A DNA stretch of 16,920 nt, from the NCBI GenBank assembly GCA_002179805.1, contig NAVB01001619.1, forward strand, positions 1-16,920, written 5' to 3'. The notes beneath the pieces were generated by a model. The model was not told the origin of the DNA and searched no databases. It saw nothing but the letters and a program-made list of their open reading frames with translations. Source of the stretch: Acanthamoeba lenticulata. Its lineage: Eukaryota > Discosea > Longamoebia > Acanthamoebidae. Made by a program: the position numbers and the translations under genes. Positions 1 through 6,777 of this stretch are shown here, one piece after another. Numbering within the stretch: position 1 is the stretch's first letter; each line of letters begins with the position of its first letter.

Positions 1-1
1 G

Positions 2-88
2 TCATCCCAGAACATCCCGCCTTCACCGGCTAGAAAGAACCTTAAGCGTATCTCGTATTCGGACGACGAGGAGGAAGCCGCCGATTAA
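2..88 (+). CDS. 3' end of an unidentified protein-coding gene (partial)
   Basis: An open frame enters from the left edge and stops with TAA at 86-88. It encodes about 28 residues, Ser/Pro-rich at first (SSQNIPPSPARKN), then basic, then an acidic tail (SDDEEEAAD) at the C-terminus. Codon use is GC-rich like the other genes here. The other two forward frames close quickly or lack such composition. Nothing identifies the family. An acidic tail of this kind is common on nuclear or cytosolic proteins, but that is only a hint. The rest of the gene lies outside the window. Confidence 0.5.
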   Translation, partial: SSQNIPPSPARKNLKRISYSDDEEEAAD

Positions 89-551
89 GGAGCCATCACC
101 AGCATCAATTCAAGCCAACACATCTCGACAGCTGATGAGCAAGAAAGAACGCGAAGACAAACATGACGATAACCTCCATTACCATTACCATTACCATTAC
201 CATCACCATCACCACGAGCTCGAACGACGAAAACGACAACGACGGCGATGCGCGGCTTTGCGCTGTGCCCTTGAACTCAACTTCCTCCCCTCCTCCACCC
301 TTGTATCCCTCCCCATCACCCCCCCCCCTTTTTTTTGTATTTGTTTTTTGTATTTGCCACAGAAACGCTTTTCATCGGCCTTTTTGGGTTTTGTTGCTTC
401 CTCTCCGCCCTTGCTCCCTTTTGTTTGAATGAGGGACCGTGTTGGGGGTGTCGACATCCGTCTGGAAGAGTCCACGTGGATGATGCTATGATGTCCCTCC
501 CTGTTGTTTTGTACAATCACTATTCCCTCTCTTTCGCCCTTTTTCCAACGT
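89..551. other. Non-coding stretch: 3' UTR and intergenic DNA
   Basis: No convincing gene is seen in these 463 bases. They hold a hexamer-like (TTACCA)n/(CATCAC)n run near 176-215, then a C- and T-rich stretch around 290-350 with homopolymers of C and T. The open frames crossing it translate to low-complexity Thr-Ile or His-Tyr runs and C/F-rich sequence, as expected from simple repeats. It probably carries the 3' UTR of the preceding gene and the promoter of the next one. No exact AATAAA was found. Confidence 0.5.
176..215. repeat. (TTACCA)n / (CATCAC)n microsatellite
   Basis: About four tandem copies of ATTACC grade into two or three copies of ATCACC. This is a short simple repeat in the non-coding stretch after the first partial gene. 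It accounts for the repetitive Thr-Ile and His-Tyr open frames across this position. Confidence 0.8.
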
Positions 552-822
552 ATGTCTCTACCAACCACCATCTACGCAGTCTACATGTACAAGGACTACC
601 GCAATAATGTTGACATCAAAGTGCTGAAGGCGTTTAAAACTGAGGAACTAGCTCTGAACTACGCGCTCCTTGTGTGTACCGACAGAGGACACCAACCCCA
701 ACGTGTATAACCCATGTATGAAAAGTCAGACTACGCGCAAAACCGTTTTCGACAGCTTCAGCGACAGCAAGGGGAGAAGGGTCGCAGTGCAACCAATTGA
801 ACTTTGTTCAACTCCAGCTTGA
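552..822 (+). CDS. Small unknown protein (about 89 aa) interrupted by an apparent frameshift near 666-685
   Basis: The ATG at 552 opens a frame containing IYAVYMYKDYRNNVDIKVLK and then KAFKTEELALNYALLVC. As given, this frame ends at 708-710. From about 685 the good coding frame is the +1 frame: EDTNPNVYNPC, then FDSFSDSKGRR, ending VQPIELCSTPA at TGA 820-822, with strong C/G third positions (gag gac acc aac ccc aac gtg). The two halves join smoothly if one base in 666-685 is an insertion. No GT-AG intron of believable length gives the required phase (3n+1). I do not recognise the family. The segment resembles a compact alpha/beta fold, but that is a guess. An AATAAA lies 41 nt after the stop. 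It may be an assembly error, a true frameshift or a young pseudogene. Confidence 0.5.
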
Positions 823-862
823 GAAACAACCCAACCGCAGCCCAGCGCTTGTCTTTTGCGGC

Positions 863-868
863 AATAAA
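863..868 (+). promoter_or_regulatory. Poly(A) signal AATAAA of the 552-822 gene
   Basis: An exact AATAAA sits 41 nt after the TGA at 820-822. Its position supports 822 as the true 3' end of the preceding gene and thus the frameshifted reading of that gene. Confidence 0.5.
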
Positions 869-1069
869 GAAAGCTCAGAGCTGACTTCTGCCAGACGGCA
901 GCTTCCGAAGGGGTGAACCAACCTGTGAGAGGTCGTCGTGGTCGCTGTGAATTCTCGCCTGGGCTGAGTCGGTAGGCGATCCCAACAAGTTGACACGCAT
1001 AACTCGGGATCAGATAAACGAGAACAAAGGCAGCGCTACAAACACTACAAACACCAACAACCTCACCCC

Positions 1070-1083
1070 CACACTACAACTTA
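1070..1083 (+). promoter_or_regulatory. 5' element CACACTACAACTTA, shared with the paralogue at 8831
   Basis: A 14-base match, CACACTACAACTTA, ends 3 nt before the ATG at 1087. The same 14 bases occur at 8800-8813, ending 17 nt before the ATG of the paralogous gene. The surroundings are otherwise A/C-rich, typical of a 5' leader. It could be a start-site element, a leader motif for co-regulation, or simply sequence conserved since duplication. Confidence 0.45.
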
Positions 1084-1086
1084 AGC

Positions 1087-1815
1087 ATGAGACGCATCGC
1101 CGTGGCTCCGACCAAGTCCTGGATGGGCCAGCTGGCCAGGAGGACGCCCTACCTGGGTGGTGTGCGAGGCTGGGCCTCCGCAACCAGCAGCAACGTGGGC
1201 ACCAGCAGCGACAGCATCGCGCGGGCCGGCAGCTACAACGACGACCCCAAGACTCGGACTGCCAACGATCTCTACACCAGCGACGTGGGCAACAAGCGCC
1301 TCACCGACGACTTTGGGACGCCCATCGGCTCGCTCGGCAACAAGAACGCTCAGGGTGCGTGTGTGCTGAAGCGGCGCGGGCCCACCCCACTTGCTTACTG
1401 GGCGTCGACGGTCGCGGCCGTTGGGTGTTGGTCGGTCAGGCGGAGGGATGCCTCTTCTTGATTCCGCAGTATTGATCAACCAGCTGCGTGTGTTGATGTT
1501 ATGATCGATGGTGGTCATCATGTTCTCAGGGCCTGATCCCCACCTGGACCAACGCGAGGGCGACCTCCCCACTGGAGATGAGAGCCTCAGTACGCCTCCC
1601 CCTTCCACGACCCACTTCAAGGTTTGGCGCTAAGGGCTTGCCTCGACGTACCCATAGAACGAGCAACAGAGAAGCTTGTCAAGGAGAACCCGATGTCACA
1701 AGGCAGGGAGAGCGCCCTGGAGCGTGACCTCAAGGACATGCCGCGTGGAGGGGGCCAGCCCAACCCCAACCGACAGAAGCAACGCGACGACAACGTCGCG
1801 CCAGGCGTGCAGTAG
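1087..1815 (+). CDS. Small hydrophilic, probably mitochondrial protein, paralogue A (3 exons, 161 aa)
   Basis: Exons are 1087-1354, 1530-1589 and 1658-1815; introns are 1355-1529 (GTGCGT..CAG) and 1590-1657 (GTACGC..TAG), both phase 1. The first 38 or so residues (start MRRIAVAPTKSWMGQLARR) hold several Arg/Lys and no acid, as in a mitochondrial presequence. The mature part is very hydrophilic: NKRLTDDFGTPIGSLG, then DPHLDQREGDLPTGDESLKR, then RESALERDLKDMPRGGGQPN. No enzyme motif or membrane segment is seen. It is paralogous to the gene at 8831: exon 2 is exactly 60 nt in both, both flanking introns are phase 1, and the second intron splits a Lys codon (A|AA) in both. The composition recalls LEA-like or stress-protective matrix proteins, but this is only an inference. 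An AATAAA at 1834-1839 follows the stop. Confidence 0.8.
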
Positions 1816-1833
1816 CGTGTCACGCCAGCGAAC

Positions 1834-1839
1834 AATAAA
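1834..1839 (+). promoter_or_regulatory. Poly(A) signal AATAAA of paralogue A
   Basis: An exact AATAAA lies 18 nt after the TAG at 1813-1815. A second AATAAA at 1915-1920 is a possible distal site. The AT-rich stretch 1896-1930 separates this gene from the next, so the intergenic region is only 140 nt. Confidence 0.55.
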
Positions 1840-1955
1840 AGCATTATTCGTGAAGTGGCCCTCAGCATCAGATGTAGTGGAACGTGACTTGAGAAAAATA
1901 AGCTAAAAATACCAAATAAAAGCAACAAAAAAGTCAGAAACTTAGTTCTATCTGA

Positions 1956-4820
1956 ATGCAGAGAGAAGGGAGCTCTAATCCACAGCAGGGGAGCGGTTGG
2001 CATCGGCCCCAGTCCTCTTCCTACCACCATAGTGGTGGAGGAGGCCACCACGGTGGTCCTCGGTCGGCCGGCCCGAACGTCACGGGTGGCAGCAAGTGTG
2101 GGCTGTTTGGATTCAACAGCTACAACCAACGCCGCTTCCCTATTCCGCTCAAGAGCGTGACCATTCGCGCCCGCGTCGTTGATTTCTTCGCTCGTGTCTG
2201 CGTCACGCAAGAGTATGTCAACAACGAGCGCAACCCCATTGAAGTGAGGTACGTGCTGTGCTGTCTCATCTTGCCTATACAAATAACAGATCAAGATGAA
2301 ACGTTTGTGACTCACCACCAGCTATGGTTCTGGCGTGCAGCTACACGTTCCCGCTGACCGCGAGATCGGCCGTGTGCGCCTTCAGCGCCGAAGTCAACGG
2401 TCGTAAGATCGCGGGTGAAGTGAAGGAGAACGAAGAGGCCGCGGTTCGGTTCCCTCAGATCTTTGGACACAACACAACAACAACAGAAGAAGAAGAAGAA
2501 GCAACGCTGAGTGAGAGGAACGGACATGTCTCATGTGGTGCGTGTCCAATATGTGTATGTGTATGTGTGTCGGCGAGCAGGACCTGTACGACGACGCCAT
2601 CAGCAGCGGCCACGGCGCCTTCACGGGCCGCTCCGAGCGGCCCAACGTCTTCACCGCCGTCGTGGGCAATCTCCCGCCCGGTGCGCCTCCTCTACTCGCC
2701 TCCCTCCCCCCCTATGTGTGTGTTTGTGTACGCGCGTGTGCAACGCGTGTGTGTTCGCCTTTGACTGACGCCGGATTCCAGGCCAGCAAGCGACGATCCA
2801 CATCACCTACATCACGGAGCTGTCGCTGCTCCGGACCAAGGGCAGCCCCGCACCGCGCCTCCGGTTCATGCTCCCGGCGCGTCTGGCCCCCAAGCCCAAG
2901 CCGCCGCGCGACGCGTCGTCTTCGTTCTTCCAGCAGCAAAAGGATTCGTCCGCGGCGGCGGCGACGACGCAGAAGCCGGGCGAGTTCAAGCTGGCCATCG
3001 AGGTCGACCTGTCGCTGTCGTCGCGTATCACGGCCGTCGCCGCCAGCCAGCCCGTGTCCGTCGAACTGCCGACGCCCGAGCGCGCCCGCGTGACGCTCAA
3101 CACCTCGCGCGTGCGGGCCCTCAAGTACGACTTTGTTGTCGACATCGGCCTCCAGCAGCACGACGAGGCCGCGGGCAAGACCTACGGCCTCCTCGAGGCC
3201 CCGCCCGCGTCGGCGGCGGCGAAGGAGGACGACGGCGCCTACGCTGCGGCGCTCGTCCTCTACTGTAACGAGCTGTTCCCGGCCGTCAAGGCCGACGCCG
3301 CCTCTGCTGCTGACGTAGCCGCCGAGCATGACGACGAAGATAACGAGAATGACAACGAAACAGAGGACGACGAGGGCGCCGCCTCTGAGTCGGAGGCAGA
3401 CGCCGCCACCAAGGCCACCACCAAGGGCTCCACCGGTTCGTTTGTTTTTGTTTTGTTTTATTTGTTTTTTTATTTGTTGTTTATACATTGAGTACGGCGA
3501 CAACCAAAGCAGGGAAGGGCCAGGGGAAGGCGTCGATCACGGACGTGCGGCTGGAGTGGGACGTGCCGGCCGAGGCGGCGAGCAAGATCAAGAGCACTAC
3601 CCTCCCGGCTGCCATCCGCCCATCGTCAGGTGTGCTCTTCCTCTATGCGCTGGTGCCCGCCGAGGTGGTGCCTGCGCTTGGCAGCGAGGGCGCCTCTCGA
3701 GGGCTCCTCAAGGCGACCCTTCGGGGCAAGCTGGGCGAGACCGACGTCCACCAGGACATCTTCTTCCATGTCCAGGCGCAGCAGGGCCAGGACGATTCTC
3801 TTCTCCTCCACCAGCTCTACGCGCGCGCCGTCATTCGTGGTATGATGTTTTGTTTTATTTTCTTCTTTTTTATTTGTATTTCGTTTACGTTTCCGAAGAG
3901 AGTTGGAAAAATTCTGAAAACAACTTTTGTAGTGCTGGAGCGCGGGGTGGAAGGGCGGAACGAGGAGGAGGTCAAGCGGGAGGTCGTGGAGCTGGGCGTG
4001 CGCTACTCGCTGTCGTCGCGCTACACGACCTTTGTCGCCGTCGAGGAGCGCACCGAGGCCACCGAGGGCTCCCTCCAGCGCCGCGTGGTGCCCCTCAACG
4101 GCCTGGGCCATCGCCCCTCGGGCGGCGGTGGTCGCGGCCGCGGACGAGGCGGCCGCGGAGGCGCGGTTGCGGCGGCGGGCGACAGAAGCCACTACTACGG
4201 CCATGACTGGCGCGGCGGCGGCGGTGGTCGCGACGCCCGTGACGTCCGTGACGGGCGCGAAGGCGGACGAGCCGGAGGCCAGGCCTTCTACGACCGGGAG
4301 CGCGGGGGCGGTTATGGGGCGCGCGGGGGCTCGAGAAGCGGCGGAGGCTATCAGGGCCAGCAGCCTGGCGGCGGCCATCATCAGCAGCAGCAGCGTGTGC
4401 CGCTGAGGAAGCGGCTCGAGGTGACGGCCGAGCTGGCCGACCAGGTTGTGGCGCTAAAGACGCAAGGAGGAGACCACTGGCTGCTCAACTCGGCCCTGGC
4501 CAAGCTGCTCGACCGCAACCTCACGCAGGTCATCGACGCGCTCGTGGGCGTGCCCATTGTCGACTATGTCAGCAACGTGTGGGCCACCGCCCTCGCCGCC
4601 GTCGTTCTCGCTCAGCCGGCCGCCGTACGCCGCCTTCTTGTTGGTTGTGGTGCCCCTGGTGCTCACAGAGTTGTTGTGTTCTGCTGGCGCGCTGCAGAAG
4701 GAGCAGCACGGCGAGGTGCTGCAGAGAGCAGAGGCGTGGCTCGAGGAGGAGACCAAGAAGTACTTCCTCGACAGCGCGTCCAAGTGGCTCGCCAAGGCCC
4801 GCGCCTTCCTCAACCTCTGA
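1956..4820 (+). CDS. VIT-domain protein lacking the VWA domain, with acidic linker and RGG-rich region (7 exons, about 764 aa)
   Basis: Exons: 1956-2248, 2341-2443, 2581-2680, 2782-3435, 3510-3839, 3933-4624 and 4698-4820. Intron 4 is ambiguous: 3436-3509 (764 aa) or 3440-3492 (771 aa). Residues 1-45 are Ser/Gly/His-rich. Residues about 55-185 form a VIT domain, with PLKSVTIRARVVDFF, VTQEYVNNERNPIEV, FSAEVNGRKIAGEVK, YDDAISSGHGAF, VGNLPPGQQATIHITYITEL. It continues as in VWA5A/PARP4-type proteins to LVLYCNELFP. Where a VWA domain with DxSxS is expected there is instead an acidic linker (about 340-372, rich in D, E, N). The post-VWA region resumes at ITDVRLEWD and ELGVRYSLSSRYTTFVAVE. An RGG/Gly-rich, His/Gln-rich tract (about 554-641) follows, and then a C-terminal helical module (NSALAKLLDRN, NVWATALA, GEVLQRAEAWLEEE). 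No signal peptide or membrane segment is seen, so it is probably cytosolic. Function unknown; VIT domains are usually thought to mediate protein interactions. Confidence 0.88.
2481..2573. repeat. Simple repeats inside VIT-gene intron 2
   Basis: An (ACA)n/(GAA)n run at about 2471-2501 and a GTAT/GT-rich run at about 2548-2573 lie inside the intron 2444-2580. They explain spurious open frames with Glu-Glu runs here. Similar simple repeats sit in other introns of the window, for example (AC)n at 10013-10034 and (GA)n followed by (GT)n at 13333-13363. Confidence 0.6.
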
Positions 4821-5257
4821 GTGGGGCTTTCTATTTTCTTTTGGGACGTTAAAAATCAAGGCCAAGGAAGCTGTTTTTGTGTGTGTACATGTTGTGGTGT
4901 ATTTACACGAATCCTGACGACACGTAGCTCCCCCCGCCTGCCACCGCCACCATGAGGGAAGGTGGTGGCGGTGCAGGAAAGAGAGAAAGATTGAAAGAAA
5001 AAAAAAGAAAAAAGGGAGGAGTAGAAGGTGGTAGTATGGGCGTGTGTGCGTGCGGCAGGGCAGAGGTGGCTGAAGGAAGGGCCCCCAGCCCCACCTGTGG
5101 CGTGCAGCGGGAGAAGAGGACGAGGGAGAAGAGGAGTCATGTGTTGCCTCTTCTCTCTCCAACTCTCTCATAATGTCGTATGCACGCACGCATGCATGTA
5201 GCGGCACGCCCCAGCCGGGGCCGGAGGTGCCGCCCCGCACACGAGAGGATTGCCTCC
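4821..5257. other. Convergent 3' flanks of the VIT and Rheb genes
   Basis: This 437-nt stretch lies between two genes that point at each other, so it should hold both 3' UTRs. It contains a strong hairpin (4938-4976), a purine-rich run of G and A (about 4976-5035) and GC-rich sequence near 5200-5240. No exact AATAAA was seen on either strand, and no open frame here has convincing composition. Confidence 0.5.
4938..4976. repeat. Inverted repeat (hairpin) in the convergent 3' region
   Basis: The left arm CTGCCACCGCCACC (4938-4951) pairs with the right arm GGTGGCGGTGCAG (4964-4976), leaving one unpaired base in a stem of about 13 pairs and a loop of 12 nt. It lies 117 nt after the VIT stop and is followed by a purine-rich run. 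It could mark a 3'-end or RNA-stability structure for either gene, or be a chance product of GC-rich repeats. Confidence 0.45.
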
Positions 5258-6188
5258 TCAACACAGAATACACTTGCTCTCTTGTGCGGGCTCCTCGGGC
5301 GCCGTTTGCTTCTCGATCTCCTCCAAAATTGTGATAAAGACTTGCGCTACAAAGTACACACCCACGCGTAGCAGCATAACGTCAATGTTGGTGCGTAGCG
5401 GTGTTGGGCGCTGCTGGGAGCAGACAGGACAATAAACGTACAGACGTTCTCGTTAAGCTTGGCCGAGCACTCGATATAGGCGCAGTTGAGCTCTTCGGCC
5501 GTACGCCGGCCCTCCTCGGTGGTGATGCTGCGGTCGTTGACGAGATCGCTCTTGTTGCCCACGAGCACGCGGGGCACTGTGTCCGTGCCGGTCTCGTTGA
5601 TAATCTTCTCGTTGAGCACCTTGACCGTTTCCAACGATGTGCGCGACGCCACCGAGTAGACCATCACGTAGCCGTCGATGCCAATTGTACCACGGAAGGG
5701 CATGATGGACTGCTCATCCTGACCGGCCTGTGTAGAGACATAATACGAGGAGCGGTCGCACGTTGCTGTCAGGAGTCCAGAGTGGAACGTGGCGCGGTAA
5801 TACGATCGAGGCAACGTGTTGCCCCGAAAGTGTGGGCCTGCGCGGCTGCGGGCGCGAAGAGAGGGGGGGGGAGCGCACAGTATCGATGATCTCGAGCTCG
5901 TACTCGACACCCTTATGTTTAAGGGTCTTGTGGAAGGTGTTCTCGACGGTGGGGTTGTAGGCCTCGGCAAAGTGGTTCTCCGCAAATTGAATCGTTACAG
6001 CAGACTTGCCTTTAACGATCGAAAAAAGAAAAATCAGCTCAACCTGTGGAAATCTCAATGGGGTAGTGCAGGAGGTGGCAACAACACGACAGGTTGCAGT
6101 ATGCAAGGCCCGAGGCCCCATGCCAGGAGAACGTACCAACAGCCCTGAATCCCACCACAGCAATCTTTCGCGACCTCTTCATTGGCAT
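5258..6188 (-). CDS. rheb: Rheb small GTPase (4 exons, 185 aa)
   Basis: Exons on the minus strand: 6188-6137, 6009-5879, 5727-5442 and 5346-5258; introns are 127, 151 and 95 nt with donors GTACGT, GTGCGC and GTACGT. The numbering falls in register with human Rheb: P-loop G13-F-R-A-V-G-K-S20 with the Rheb-type Arg15 in place of the Gly12 of Ras; switch I Y35-N-P-T38-V-E-N-T-F; D60-T-A-G-Q64-D-E; NKSD for guanine recognition; CSAK near the end. The C-terminus is KCILC, a CaaX box. X = Cys suggests farnesylation and endomembrane anchoring. The length of 185 aa matches the family (184 in human). In other eukaryotes GTP-bound Rheb activates TORC1 kinase and TSC2 is its GAP; a similar role is inferred. 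The first exon starts at the first in-frame ATG. Confidence 0.96.
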
Positions 6189-6479
6189 ATTTGGTTTTTT
6201 GATGATGCGCGGGGCTTATAATGATGCAATTTAATCTCTCAGAACTCTCGTTCTACTTATCGTGCCGTTGGTATGAGGTGAGGAGGGATAAGGCAGGTCG
6301 AGGAGTTCTACTGCAGGTCGAAATTCTAGGTCTGGGAAGTACAGCACAAAAAGGATTTCCACCAGCTTCCGCTCTGTTCCTCCGACCGCAAAAAATGCTT
6401 TTTTTTATTATAAATAATTCTGGGGCACCGCCGCAGCTCTTCCGTTGCGCGATGGAGCTCTTTCACCTCAACCGCACGA
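6189..6479. other. Rheb promoter side and 3' flank of the small minus-strand gene
   Basis: Between the Rheb start codon (6188) and the stop of the next minus-strand gene (6480) lie 291 nt with no convincing coding frame on either strand. The AT-rich stretch 6399-6419 holds TATAAATA on + (6409-6416) and AATAAA on - (6404-6409). I read the latter as the poly(A) signal of the upstream minus-strand gene. The remainder presumably holds the Rheb promoter. Confidence 0.45.
6404..6409 (-). promoter_or_regulatory. Poly(A) signal (AATAAA on the minus strand)
   Basis: TTTATT on the + strand reads AATAAA on the minus strand, about 70 nt beyond the proposed stop at 6480-6482. It is one of the reasons to believe that a small minus-strand gene ends there. 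Confidence 0.4.
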
Positions 6480-6711
6480 TCAAGTGTGCGCTTCGCGCTG
6501 CCGCTCGAAGCCGGGCGGCATCATGAAGAACAACTCCACCAGGACCCCCACCAGAAGCGCTGGTACCAGCCACTCGGCCAGCTCGTCTGGCGACAACTTC
6601 CGAACAGAACCGCGCCAAGGGGCGGGCTATTTTGGACGAAAAGTCGCAAACACGGCACGGAGAGATAGCCGTGGTTGGCCCGCAAGGAGCCCTTCGCCTT
6701 AGCACAGCCAT
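6480..6711 (-). CDS. Probable tiny single-pass membrane protein (about 50 aa, 2 exons)
   Basis: The exon 6626-6480 (minus) reads PAPWRGSVRKLSPDELAEWL, then VPALLVGVLVELFFMMPPGF, ending ERQREAHT and TGA. It has strong G/C third positions and one hydrophobic segment of about 16 residues next to a Pro-Pro-Gly. An in-frame TAG lies directly upstream, and the same bases make a good acceptor (AAAATAG). The simplest start is ATG GCT at 6711-6706 with donor GTGCTA, giving an intron 6705-6627 of 79 nt and a protein beginning MA-PAPWRG. The 5' exon is the weak point, and another upstream exon is possible. Size and layout resemble small respiratory-chain or translocase subunits of the inner mitochondrial membrane, but no family is recognised. 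The gene would be divergent from the stress-protein gene at 6778. Confidence 0.45.
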
Positions 6712-6777
6712 ACACCAATTTCTCTACACAACAAACGTACCTCCAAGGTACTCGCTCAAGGTATTCGCTTTTGCTAC

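Noticed and set aside
135..432. Two + open frames with His-Tyr or Thr-Ile repeats
   Set aside because: The repeats come from a (TTACCA)n microsatellite and C/T-rich DNA; the remaining residues are C/F/P-rich with no family likeness and no G/C third-position bias.
2712..3503. Long minus-strand open frame of about 260 codons
   Set aside because: It is the complement of VIT-gene exon 4. The Arg/Leu/Gly-rich product is typical of an antisense shadow of GC-rich coding DNA.
3328..4206. Long + frame rich in Arg, Gly and Ala
   Set aside because: It is an out-of-frame reading of VIT exons 4-6 that crosses introns. The true frame gives family-recognisable sequence.
3626..4381. Long minus-strand frame opposite the RGG tract
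   Set aside because: It is an Ala/Val-rich shadow of the Gly/Arg codons on +, and it crosses the intron 3840-3932.
6409..6416. TATAAATA as a TATA box for a + gene
   Set aside because: The + frames that follow (6452 and 6523 ATG) overlap the better minus-strand exon, and the same AT-rich stretch gives that gene's AATAAA. The stress-protein ATG is about 360 nt away.
6445..6702. Ser/Thr/Arg-rich + open frame and neighbouring + frames
   Set aside because: They lie antisense to the hydrophobic-helix exon 6480-6626, which has the better protein-like sequence, splice site and poly(A) signal.
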